Origin: Defluviitaleaceae bacterium
GTDB taxonomy: Bacteria > Bacillota > Clostridia > Lachnospirales > WQUN01
Length of the DNA stretch: 55,479 nt
Assembly: GCA_009781755.1 (NCBI GenBank)
Contig: WQVD01000017.1
Location: forward strand, 1 to 55,479
Direction: 5' to 3'
Shown here: positions 25,369-33,143 of the stretch, one piece after another
Layout of the letters: the number at the start of each line of letters is the position of its first letter
How positions within the stretch are numbered: the stretch's first letter is position 1
Notes under the pieces: model-generated
What the model was told of the DNA's origin: nothing
Databases searched by the model: none
The model's input: the letters and a program-made list of their open reading frames with translations, nothing else
Position numbers and translations under genes: made by a program

Positions 25369-25401
25369 TTTCAGCAGGTCGCAAATTGCGACCCACTGAA
25401 A
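25369..25401. repeat. Dispersed palindrome, cluster copy 4
   Basis: TTTCAGCAGGTCGC / GCGACCCACTGAAA with two mismatched positions, centre AAATT. Confidence 0.75.
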
Positions 25402-25430
25402 ATTACTCCCACTAATTTATTACTTTTTCC

Positions 25431-25640
25431 GGCAGGGTGGGAGCCCCCGCGCGGGGGTGGCATGTGTTTGGGTTGATAGCGGAATCACGTGGGTAGCGGC
25501 GAACAGCGGCGTTAGTGATTCCGAGAAGGCTCCCAACGGGAGACAAGCGGAAACACTTCGCCGATGGAGCCGATGCCCGCGTTAGTCCGCGTAACCCAAA
25601 CCCATGCCATCCCCACGCGGGAACGTTTGACACCCTCCCC
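25431..25640. repeat. Rod-like structured inverted repeat A, upstream of rny
   Basis: The outer arms (about 25446-25474 and 25590-25620) are complementary over about 29 bases with few mismatches. Inside lies a core that aligns with element D at 55072-55261, including the identical GGCTCCCAACGGGAGACAAG hairpin, enclosed by GTGATTCC / GGAAACAC. A second shared motif is GCGTTAGTCCGCGTA. No reading frame of its own. Confidence 0.8.
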
Positions 25641-25655
25641 AAAAAAGTCTATTAT
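25627..25655 (+). promoter_or_regulatory. Promoter of rny
   Basis: TTGACA (25627-25632), 17-base spacer, TATTAT (25650-25655), 43 bases before the rny start. It begins where element A ends. Confidence 0.8.
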
Positions 25656-25698
25656 TTACGGTACGCGTCAAAATAGGCGCAGAAAGAGGTGTAAAGCA

Positions 25699-27246
25699 GT
25701 GATTGGACTGATTATTGTCGGTTCTGTCGCTCTTGTTGTTGGCATTATTATTGGTTTTTTCATGGGCGTATGGCATCGCAAGCGCATAGCTGAATCCGCA
25801 CTGGGAGCCGCAGAAGTACAAGCGGAAAAAATTATCACCGAAGCGAAAAAAACAGCAGAAGCACGCGCCAAGGAAATGCTTTTGGAAGCAAAAGAGGAAA
25901 GCATAAAGACCAAGAATGAAGCAGAAAGAGACGCTAAGGAGCGCAGAAAAGAAGCACAAAGGTTGGAACAACGGTTAATTCAAAAAGAAGAAACCATGGA
26001 CCGCAAGCTGGAAAACCAAGAGAAAAAAGAAGCACAATTGCAAGATCAGAAGGAACAATTAGAACTCAAACAAAAAGATGCCGAAGCCGTACTGGCGCAG
26101 CATCAAAGCGAATTGGAGCGCATCGCAGGCATGACCGCCACCGAGGCAAAAGACGCGCTCAAAGTCGCCATCGAGCAAGACGCACGTATCGAGTCCGTCA
26201 AAATGGTACGCGACATTGAATCGCAAGCCAAACTGGAAGCGGACAAAAAAGCCAAGGACATCTTGGCCACCGCCGTACAGCGCTGCAGCGTAGACCACAT
26301 CACAGAAACCACCGTCAGTGTCGTAAACCTACCGTCCGACGAAATGAAAGGCCGCATCATCGGCCGCGAAGGACGCAATATCCGCACGTTGGAGAGCCTA
26401 ACCGGCATCGACCTCATCATCGACGACACACCCGAAGCCGTTATCCTGTCCGGCTTCGACCCCATGCGGCGCGAAATTGCCCGCATCGCCCTGGAAAAAC
26501 TCATCATTGACGGCCGCGTCCACCCCGCCCGCATCGAGGAAATGGTGGAAAAAGCCAAAAAAGAAGTCGAAAACAACATTAAAGAAGAAGGCGAATCCGC
26601 CACCTTCGAAACCGGCGTACACGGCGTACATCACGAGCTCGTGCGCCTGCTGGGCAAGATGAAGTTCCGCACATCTTATGGCCAAAACGTGCTCAAACAC
26701 TCCATGGAAGTCTCCTACCTGTCCGGCCTCATTGCCGGGGAAATGGGCGTAGACGTAACCCTCGCCAAACGCGCAGGCCTCCTGCACGACATCGGCAAGG
26801 CCGTAGACCACGAGCAAGAAGGCTCCCACGTGTCCATCGGTGCCGCCCTGTGTAAACGCTTCAAGGAGTCGCCCATCATCGTCAACGCCGTCGAGGCGCA
26901 CCACGGTGATGTCGAGCCCACCAGCATCATCGCCATCATCACGCAAATCGCCGACGCCATCAGCGGTGCCCGACCCGGTGCCCGCCGCGAGACGTTAGAG
27001 TCCTATATCAAGCGCCTACAAAACCTCGAAGCCATCGCCGAATCCTTCGAAGGCGTAGAGAAATCCTTCGCCATCCAAGCCGGCCGCGAATTGCGCATCA
27101 TAGTTGTACCCGATGTAGTCAATGATGCTACGATTACGCTACTTGCACGGGATATTGCCAAGCGGATTGAAGATGAGATGGAATACCCCGGGCAGATAAA
27201 AGTAAGCCTAATCCGCGAAACTCGCGCGGTTGAATACGCGCGCTAG
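25699..27246 (+). CDS. rny: Ribonuclease Y
   Basis: 515 residues from the GTG at 25699, with GAGG 9 bases upstream; the frame upstream is open but runs through element A. RNase Y is the membrane-bound endoribonuclease that starts mRNA decay in many Bacillota. It has an N-terminal transmembrane helix (3-23), a long charged coiled coil (about 25-190), a KH domain ([19 protein letters not shown], about 215-233) and an HD domain with [12 protein letters not shown] (about 361). Length and order match the family. Confidence 0.95.
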   Translation: MIGLIIVGSVALVVGIIIGFFMGVWHRKRIAESALGAAEVQAEKIITEAKKTAEARAKEMLLEAKEESIKTKNEAERDAKERRKEAQRLEQRLIQKEETMDRKLENQEKKEAQLQDQKEQLELKQKDAEAVLAQHQSELERIAGMTATEAKDALKVAIEQDARIESVKMVRDIESQAKLEADKKAKDILATAVQRCSVDHITETTVSVVNLPSDEMKGRIIGREGRNIRTLESLTGIDLIIDDTPEAVILSGFDPMRREIARIALEKLIIDGRVHPARIEEMVEKAKKEVENNIKEEGESATFETGVHGVHHELVRLLGKMKFRTSYGQNVLKHSMEVSYLSGLIAGEMGVDVTLAKRAGLLHDIGKAVDHEQEGSHVSIGAALCKRFKESPIIVNAVEAHHGDVEPTSIIAIITQIADAISGARPGARRETLESYIKRLQNLEAIAESFEGVEKSFAIQAGRELRIIVVPDVVNDATITLLARDIAKRIEDEMEYPGQIKVSLIRETRAVEYAR

Positions 27247-27351
27247 GTGGTTAAGGTCAAAAGATTAAGATCAAAAGATAAAAACTTGGGCGCTGCCAAA
27301 TAAGGCTTTAGCCGGCACCCAAACCCGCGAGCTTTAAAAAGCTCGACCAAA
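27246..27351. repeat. Dispersed structured repeat, copy 2
   Basis: GATCAAAAGAT-rich lead, then the 33-nt core at 27288-27320 identical to 11635-11667, then the hairpin CGAGCTTT/AAAGCTCG. It starts at the rny stop codon. Confidence 0.8.
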
Positions 27352-27357
27352 CTTTGA

Positions 27358-27389
27358 TGAAAAACCCGCGGAAAGCACGCGGGTTTTTT
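27358..27389 (+). terminator. Terminator after rny
   Basis: AAAACCCGCG / CGCGGGTTTTTT stem with a short GAAAGCA loop. Confidence 0.9.
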
Positions 27390-27498
27390 GATGGGCAAAG
27401 GGGAGGATGTGTGCAGGAATTTTATTGTTGGGCGCGAATCTTTCGCTGGGTTACGCGGTGTGATACTATGCTTGCACCAATAAAAGCGGAGGCACGCC

Positions 27499-27918
27499 AT
27501 GTTAAATGACTGTATTTTTTGCAAAATCATTGCGGGCGACATCCCGTCGCACAAGGTGTATGAAGATGAGCGGTTACTGGCCATTTTGGATGTTTTCCCG
27601 ACGACGCGGGGGCATGTGTTGATATTGCCCAAGGCGCACGCGCGGGATTTTTTTGATTTGCCTGCGGAAACGGCGGCGGCGATTTTGCCTGTGGCGCAGG
27701 CGTTGGCGGGGCGGATACGCGCGGCTTTTCAACCCGACGGGTTGAATGTGATACAGAATAACGGCGCGGCTGCCGGGCAGAGCGTTTTCCATTACCACAT
27801 GCACCTAATCCCCCGGTGGGAGGGTGACGACGCGGTGCGGCAAGGCAAGCCTATGACCGTGACGGCAGAGGACTTGGCGGAGTTCGCGGCAATGATTCAA
27901 TTAAAAAATATAGAATAA
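27499..27918 (+). CDS. HIT-family (Hint-type) nucleotide-binding protein
   Basis: 139 residues from the ATG at 27499, with GGAGG 8 bases upstream. It has the N-terminal CIFCKIIAGDIP segment typical of Hint proteins and the histidine triad HYHMHLIPR (about residues 96-104). Family members hydrolyse purine nucleoside phosphoramidates and AMP-lysine-type adducts. It stands alone, with its own promoter region after the rny terminator. Confidence 0.92.
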   Translation: MLNDCIFCKIIAGDIPSHKVYEDERLLAILDVFPTTRGHVLILPKAHARDFFDLPAETAAAILPVAQALAGRIRAAFQPDGLNVIQNNGAAAGQSVFHYHMHLIPRWEGDDAVRQGKPMTVTAEDLAEFAAMIQLKNIE

Positions 27919-27933
27919 ATTTATTCGAGGAGC

Positions 27934-28217
27934 GAGTATGATGAAGGATCAATATATGAATGGTTGAAAGAACATGGTTATTCTGAATGGACGCCTAGCG
28001 GAAAAAAAGTACGGTATATGTTTATCCCTATAGAATTGAAAAAATTCGTGAATGGGAAAATATGTCATGGGATGAAGCTGCTCAAAATATTTCATCACTT
28101 ATTCAAATGTATGATATTGGTGGTGCTAAGGAAGATATTGGAAATAAATCGCACAGAGCCGTTATAAATGCCTTAAAGCGATTTTCTGAATTTTTAGACA
28201 AAGAATGGAGCAATTAA
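27934..28217 (+). pseudogene. Frameshifted remnant of an unknown gene
   Basis: One frame reads EYDEGSIYEWLKEHGYSEWT to about base 28015. The continuing protein-like sequence (VYPYRIEKIREWENMSWDEA, then ISSLIQMYDIGGAKEDIG and RFSEFLDKEWSN) is in another frame and ends with TAA at 28215-28217. No start codon fits the first part. So this is a 5'-truncated, frameshifted gene, or a sequencing error in a small one. The base composition is more A+T-rich than its neighbours. It lies directly before the hydrolase start. Confidence 0.6.
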
Positions 28218-28218
28218 A

Positions 28219-29739
28219 ATGACGGCGAAAAAAATCCACTTAGGCCCGGCGCAAATTGCTTGCGATTTGGGCGACGGCAGCGAGCGCGGCGAATATGTAA
28301 ACCAAGACTATATCTTGCACACGCTGGGTCGCCCGCATCGCGCTATTAATTTGATGTACTGTTATTACCCACTGGACGAGGGGTGGCCTGCGCGGGCTTC
28401 GACTTTACCGATGCCCGACGGCGGCAAGGTGGGGTACGCATGGGATTATGCTTATGACGATTATTTCCCGTACACGGGCGGGTTGGAAGGCGACACCACG
28501 GGCGAGGTCTTCCAACAGATGAGCGATGTGCGCCGCCATGGACAGGATGTGATTTTGACGCTGGCCATGGACTGTGGTGTTTCCGATGCGCAACTGGAGC
28601 GGATTGCCGACGACCTCGCACCTTTCGGGCGGTTAATGCTGCGTATTAATCATGAAGCGATGGGGCAGTGGTTCGCGTTCAACAAGCGGTATACGTATCA
28701 GCAGGTGGGGGATTTCTTCGTGCGTTTTCATCGGATTTTGAAGGCGCGTGCGCCGCATATACGCACGGTGTTGTGTGTGGGTGACGGGCATGTGCAGCCC
28801 ACCGGGCGGCTCAAGTATGAGGACGAATTTGCCGAGGCCATACGCGTGGCGGATATGTGGAGCGCGGACACGTACCTGTCGCTGCACTGGGGTTGGCCCT
28901 TCGACATTGCCGAGCCCGGCGGCAACAGCCACAAGCGCGTCACCAACGAGGCCATCCTCGAAGGGCTCAACTTCGAATACGAGCGCTTCATGGCGCGGGG
29001 CGAAGGCAAAACCCGCGACTTCGTCCTAAGCGAATTTAACGCCGACGGCGACGTAAGCGGCCCCTACGAACAGGCCACCCAAATAACCGACTTCTACCGC
29101 CAACTGCCCGTAAAAGCCCCCTTCATCACCGGCGTAACCCTCTACCAATTCCGCGACCGCGGCCGCTTAGGGTTGGAAATTGAAGACCCGTCCAATCCTG
29201 CTGTTGGTTACGCGCAGCCCATATTGGAAGCTTACAAAGCCATCATGCAAACTGCGCCTTACCTACCCGCCATCACCGACCGTGTCGAATATCATGAATC
29301 GCTTGCGACACAAGATGCTGCACACAACGGTTGCGCGTTCTTTCCCGCCAACCTACGTTGGGGCGGCAGCGAGGATGCCGACGGTATAGCATTGGTATTG
29401 GAATTTGAAAAATCGCCGACTTTTTGCGAAATCACATTCGCAAACGAGGATGCGCCGCTTAACCTTATGTTAGAAATCAACGGACGTTGGTTCTACAAAG
29501 CACCCGACGTGACGAGCATCGATTTAATGCCCGCGTTTTTTGCAACCAACAGCAATGCGAAACATAACAACCTTTCATCCGATGCAGGAGATGCATGTTT
29601 TGCAATGGATTTACGCATCTTTGCGCCGCCGCCCGGTGGCACAAACGACCCCGGGCAGGGCGATGGTTGGGAAACAAACTACCGCACAACGATGCAAAAA
29701 ACACCTGAAATGCGAATACGATACGCGCCGGTGATGTGA
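28219..29739 (+). CDS. Putative glycoside hydrolase, GH26-like TIM barrel, no signal peptide
   Basis: 506 residues from the ATG at 28219 (GGAG upstream). The first 330 residues look like a clan GH-A barrel: RINHEAMGQWFAFN (about 141-154) recalls the acid/base motif HEMNG-W of GH26 mannanases, and DFVLSEFNADGD (about 267-278) the nucleophile strand. The last 150 residues form a beta-rich domain. There is no secretion signal, so it would act on imported oligosaccharides or be released otherwise. Family placement is from motif resemblance only. Confidence 0.55.
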   Translation: MTAKKIHLGPAQIACDLGDGSERGEYVNQDYILHTLGRPHRAINLMYCYYPLDEGWPARASTLPMPDGGKVGYAWDYAYDDYFPYTGGLEGDTTGEVFQQMSDVRRHGQDVILTLAMDCGVSDAQLERIADDLAPFGRLMLRINHEAMGQWFAFNKRYTYQQVGDFFVRFHRILKARAPHIRTVLCVGDGHVQPTGRLKYEDEFAEAIRVADMWSADTYLSLHWGWPFDIAEPGGNSHKRVTNEAILEGLNFEYERFMARGEGKTRDFVLSEFNADGDVSGPYEQATQITDFYRQLPVKAPFITGVTLYQFRDRGRLGLEIEDPSNPAVGYAQPILEAYKAIMQTAPYLPAITDRVEYHESLATQDAAHNGCAFFPANLRWGGSEDADGIALVLEFEKSPTFCEITFANEDAPLNLMLEINGRWFYKAPDVTSIDLMPAFFATNSNAKHNNLSSDAGDACFAMDLRIFAPPPGGTNDPGQGDGWETNYRTTMQKTPEMRIRYAPVM

Positions 29740-29798
29740 ATCGATCGATTTGCTTGCTTCAATTATATAATTGTTTAATACCCCAACAAGTTAACAAC

Positions 29799-29837
29799 AA
29801 AAAGCGTATTGGCAGCCTGCGTTGCCAATGCGCTTTT
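29799..29837 (+). terminator. Terminator after the hydrolase gene
   Basis: AAAAAGCGTATTGGCA / TGCCAATGCGCTTTT with an 8-nt loop. Confidence 0.85.
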
Positions 29838-29885
29838 CTCATCTTGCTTAGTGATTATGTAGTTTTATAGTTGTAATGAAAATTG

Positions 29886-30113
29886 GGGTCCCGGGCCCCC
29901 GGTGTTTGCCGCTTTGTTTTACAAAGGTGCATGCGTGGGTAGCATAACCGTGCCGGATCCAAAGCGCGGTGTGCTACCCCCTTTGCATATGTGCGGCGGG
30001 TGGTGCAAGGTGTTGCTTGTGCAACCTCCAACAAAGGTTAAAGCGGGAGCGGTGCGGTCCGTACAAGGCACAAGGCCTTCGCGGAGGTGGCATAACCCGT
30101 CCATGGCGTAGAA
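29886..30113. other. Non-coding G+C-rich stretch with several inverted repeats (element B)
   Basis: No credible gene. It holds GGGG-TCCCGGG-CCCC, a stem GGGTAGCA / TGCTACCC with inner ACCG/CGGT, and GTGCAA repeats; GCATAACC occurs near both ends. It differs sharply in G+C from the A+T-rich flanks. It may be another structured element, but I find no shared core with elements A, C or D. Confidence 0.5.
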
Positions 30114-30196
30114 ACGTTTGTTTCGGTTGCAAGTGCAGTATATCGGGCATCTGTTGCCAATTCCTTCGGCATTTTCTAAGATTTTTTGCCGTAACT

Positions 30197-31015
30197 TTAT
30201 GTATTCAAATCCAAATATACCGTGCTTTTGCGAGCCACAATCGACAAGCACTGCGGAAGCGCATATATTGGATTGGTTTTACTATTATAAAACTTTGTCA
30301 GTTCGTCCTTTGGCATAGCATCAGCCTTATCTTCATCAACCCAAAATGTGCCGTATGCGGCTTTCATTTCTTCCATATGAACAAAATTCAAACCGGCAGA
30401 AACCATAGCGTTAAGAAAATCTTGTAAACGCCAGTTGTATACTTCCATATCACCCAAAGGCCCGACTGCATCATAATCCTTTTTCAATACGAGCTTTTCA
30501 GTGTTGTCAAATTCAAAGGGCGGCATAAATGGGTGCATATCATACATCATATAAATGCCATCCTCTTTTAACACACGCTTAATGCTAACGTACATGGTTT
30601 GCAAGTCATTTATCCAAAACATCACACCGTTTGGGATATAAACAAAGTCGTATTTGTCGGATTCTATTTTTGATAGCGTGACTGCATCATCACTTATAAA
30701 ATCCATATCCCAATTATGCCGCTTGGCAACTTCGGCAGAATATTCAAGTTGTTTTTCCGATAAATCAGACACCGTTACCTTTGCCCCTAAAAGATGAAAA
30801 ACAAAAGCAGCACGACCGGAACCGCTGCCGATAACCAGGACGTTTTTGTCTGCAAAATCACCGACAAATCGCTTAAAAATGGCTTGAAGTTCAACACGAA
30901 AGTACGAATATGGCTCATTTATGATTTTTTCAATAATCTGCTCTGTTCTGAATCTATTCCAATCATTGGAAAGCTTTTCCCACTTTTCTTTTATTTTTAT
31001 GGTTCTACTGTCCAT
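30197..31015 (-). CDS. SAM-dependent methyltransferase (class I)
   Basis: 272 residues from the ATG at 31015, with GGAGGG 6 bases upstream. The SAM-binding motif is NVLVIGSGSGRAAFVFHLLG (about 60-79), followed by VTVSDLSEKQLEYS and DFVYIPNGVMFWI. The layout resembles small-molecule or UbiE/MenG-type class I enzymes. The substrate is unknown. It is a single-gene unit. Confidence 0.85.
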   Translation of the reverse strand: MDSRTIKIKEKWEKLSNDWNRFRTEQIIEKIINEPYSYFRVELQAIFKRFVGDFADKNVLVIGSGSGRAAFVFHLLGAKVTVSDLSEKQLEYSAEVAKRHNWDMDFISDDAVTLSKIESDKYDFVYIPNGVMFWINDLQTMYVSIKRVLKEDGIYMMYDMHPFMPPFEFDNTEKLVLKKDYDAVGPLGDMEVYNWRLQDFLNAMVSAGLNFVHMEEMKAAYGTFWVDEDKADAMPKDELTKFYNSKTNPIYALPQCLSIVARKSTVYLDLNT

Positions 31016-31187
31016 TTGAACCCTCCACACGCCTGATAATATAAATTTTGCATACAATTCAGATCGTTGATTATAACATGACAGTGTGTAATTGTATTAA
31101 CCCCACCATCCAAATGTCCCATGGTTCGGAATCATCGCTCCCGACTCCGCATATACATAGCTACACCCCAACCATCAGGAGGCCTCC

Positions 31188-31499
31188 ATGACCCCCCACC
31201 GCCCCACATCCCCGCCCGAACCCAAAAAACGCAGCGCATCCCGCCATGCCTTACAAATAGACGCACGCGAGAAAGTCACCGTCACCGGCTTGGTCGATGT
31301 AATTTCATTCGACGAAGAATCCGTTATCGGCGAAACGGAGATGGGCGTGATTATCATCAAGGGCGGCAATTTGCACGTGAGCAAGATTAACTTGGACTCG
31401 GGCGAGCTCTGTGTTTCGGGCGAGATTGACGGCATCCAATATGAGAATGCAGGCGGCCCCGCCAAGGCAAAGTCCTTACTCGGCAGGATGTTTAAATAA
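31188..31499 (+). CDS. yabP: Sporulation protein YabP
   Basis: 103 residues. The C-terminal 75 residues match the YabP/YqfC fold: LVDVISFDEESVIGETEMGV, then IIIKGGNLHVSKINLDSGEL and VSGEIDGIQY. AGGAGG lies 6 bases before the ATG. YabP is made in the mother cell and needed for spore coat or cortex assembly. The order yabP-yabQ-divIC is conserved in spore formers. The N-terminus is basic and Pro-rich. Confidence 0.93.
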   Translation: MTPHRPTSPPEPKKRSASRHALQIDAREKVTVTGLVDVISFDEESVIGETEMGVIIIKGGNLHVSKINLDSGELCVSGEIDGIQYENAGGPAKAKSLLGRMFK

Positions 31500-31535
31500 T
31501 GCCGCATCCGTGCCCGTTGGAATGGGTGGCATAAA

Positions 31536-32036
31536 ATGATTTTGTCCATGCCGGGGCAGGCGTGGTTGTTTGTGGCTACGGTGGGTACGGGTGCGGCGGC
31601 AGGCGTATTTTATGATTTCTTCCGCGTGTTGCGGCGAGCTTGGCGGCACCCGCGTTGGTTGGTACATATCGAAGATTTACTTTTTTGGCTGGTAGCTACG
31701 GTGCTGATTTTTTATTATCTGCTGCACCGCAACTCGGGCGAGATACGGCCATTTATGTTGGTGGGTATGGTAACGGGTGCGGTACTGTACTTTGCCACCC
31801 TCAGCCGCTGGGTGGTCAAAATCACTGTAACCGTGGTCAAATTTGTAGAAAAAGTAATACGCGCGATGGTGCGTATTATTTTGCTGCCATTGCGGCTGGT
31901 GCTGGCCTTCACCGCCCCCCATGCCAAAAAAGCCGCACACAAAAGCAACCAATACTTGCGCCGCGTACAGCGTTATGGCAGAATCAAATGGCACAAAGTC
32001 AAACGCAACCGCCAAATCATGCGCAAGAAGGTGTAA
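31536..32036 (+). CDS. yabQ: Spore cortex biosynthesis protein YabQ
   Basis: 166 residues with several N-terminal membrane helices (AWLFVATVGTGAAAGVFYDF, then a helix-turn-helix pair to about residue 95) and a basic C-terminal tail. It matches YabQ, a membrane protein of the mother-cell side of the forespore membrane needed for cortex formation. It follows yabP by 36 bases and precedes divIC by 3. Confidence 0.9.
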   Translation: MILSMPGQAWLFVATVGTGAAAGVFYDFFRVLRRAWRHPRWLVHIEDLLFWLVATVLIFYYLLHRNSGEIRPFMLVGMVTGAVLYFATLSRWVVKITVTVVKFVEKVIRAMVRIILLPLRLVLAFTAPHAKKAAHKSNQYLRRVQRYGRIKWHKVKRNRQIMRKKV

Positions 32037-32039
32037 TAC

Positions 32040-32363
32040 ATGCAAGAAAGAGCACCCCGCCAACCCCCGCCCACAAAAAAAAGCCGCCGTTTAAAGTGGC
32101 TGTTTTATTTGGCGTTTTGGCTGGCGTTGGTGACATCGTTTGGCTTTTTGGCATTGGCACAAGCGGGGCAGTATTCGCAGCTGCAAGCCGACCTAGCACG
32201 CCTGCGGGCAGAAACCGAAACCGCCGCCATCGAACATGAGCGCCTACTCCGGCAATTCCAATTTATCGGCAGCGATGCCTACGTTATCGATCAAGCACGC
32301 CGCTTAGGGCTCGTATTACCCACAGAAATGGTCATCCGCAACACCGCCATGCCCGCACGTTAA
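32040..32363 (+). CDS. divIC: Septum formation initiator DivIC/FtsB
   Basis: 107 residues: a basic cytoplasmic N-terminus, one membrane helix (about 20-42), a coiled coil (QLQADLARLRAETETAAIEH) and a short C-terminal domain (VIDQARRLGLVLPTEMVI). It works with FtsL and DivIB/FtsQ at the division site. AAGGTG precedes the ATG. Confidence 0.92.
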   Translation: MQERAPRQPPPTKKSRRLKWLFYLAFWLALVTSFGFLALAQAGQYSQLQADLARLRAETETAAIEHERLLRQFQFIGSDAYVIDQARRLGLVLPTEMVIRNTAMPAR

Positions 32364-32380
32364 TTCATTCCTTTTTAATA

Positions 32381-32414
32381 AAAAAACGCCGAGCCTACAT
32401 GAACCGGCGTTTTT
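32381..32414. terminator. Terminator shared by divIC and the convergent gene
   Basis: AAAAAACGCCG / CGGCGTTTTT stem with a 13-nt loop; T-runs on both strands. Confidence 0.88.
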
Positions 32415-32417
32415 ATA

Positions 32418-33020
32418 TTATTCCACTTCTTCTGTGGGCACGCGGTAGGTCATTTCCAACCGCGCGGGGCTGTCCTCATTCGAGAAGATCAACTGCTGCC
32501 CATCGTGCCAAACAATTTTGTCGCCGGTGACATCGCCGGTACCCCAAACAATACAATTGCCCTTATTCACCAGCCGCAACACATGCTCGCCCTCGATTAA
32601 CGCGGGGGTGATAATAATGTTGCCCACGTCAATTTCAAACATAATCCGCTCGCCCTGTATGTTCAATGAATCCCGCAGAAAAATCGCAAGCGTCGTCTTC
32701 CCCGCGAAGGTATCAAGATCGGATATTTCCAAGTCGGTATATTTGCCGTCCTTTAACAAAGCGCGGGTTTCCATATACCCCGTAAAAACCTTCACCTGCG
32801 GCTTGTAAAACAGCACAAAAACCACAATGACCAAAACCAACAATCCGCCGCTCATGGCGAAAACCCACCAGTCCAATCCGCGCCCCGTAGGCATAGGCGG
32901 CGGTGGCGGCGGGGTAGGAATGACACCCGCGTACACAGGCATTGCAAATAATATAAAAATCATCATGAATATCAAAACCGTAATAAACCGGCGAAGCCAT
33001 CTTTTGTTGCGTTCATGCAT
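32418..33020 (-). CDS. Membrane protein with Pro-rich linker and C-terminal beta domain
   Basis: 200 residues, unrecognised. It has a signal/anchor (12-31) ending MPVYAG, then PTPPPPPPMPTGRG, a second helix (about 50-70) and a cytoplasmic domain of about 130 residues rich in beta strands (KVFTGYMETRALLKDGKYTD, then GNIIITPALIEGEHVLRLVN) that could fold like an FHA or PH domain. AAAGGA precedes the ATG. No function is claimed. Confidence 0.7.
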   Translation of the reverse strand: MHERNKRWLRRFITVLIFMMIFILFAMPVYAGVIPTPPPPPPMPTGRGLDWWVFAMSGGLLVLVIVVFVLFYKPQVKVFTGYMETRALLKDGKYTDLEISDLDTFAGKTTLAIFLRDSLNIQGERIMFEIDVGNIIITPALIEGEHVLRLVNKGNCIVWGTGDVTGDKIVWHDGQQLIFSNEDSPARLEMTYRVPTEEVE

Positions 33021-33092
33021 GATAAAATCCTTTCTATCCGGCGGAACAAGGAATATAGCTGTTTATTGGTAGGACATTGTATCATACGATGA

Positions 33093-33098
33093 TATAAT
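33093..33098 (+). promoter_or_regulatory. -10 box upstream of the M48 protease gene
   Basis: TATAAT at 33093-33098 preceded by TGA (weak extended -10). No convincing -35 is seen. Confidence 0.4.
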
Positions 33099-33143
33099 AC
33101 CCCACAATATTGATTACTTAAATATGTAAGCGGAGGTATTAAA

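Noticed and set aside
25183..25401. CRISPR-like array of regularly spaced repeats
   Set aside because: The four repeats are palindromes with different arm sequences and uneven spacing, not identical direct repeats, and no cas gene is present.
25444..25584. Integron attC site in element A (GTTAG and inverted repeats)
   Set aside because: The GTTRRRY/RYYYAAC consensus is not met, and no integrase or gene cassettes are seen.
25564..25698. N-terminal extension of RNase Y
   Set aside because: The open frame runs through element A and the promoter; GAGG and the membrane helix fix the start at GTG 25699.
29969..30427. 152-codon rightward open frame
   Set aside because: It crosses element B and lies antisense to the methyltransferase 3' end; no ribosome site or family features.
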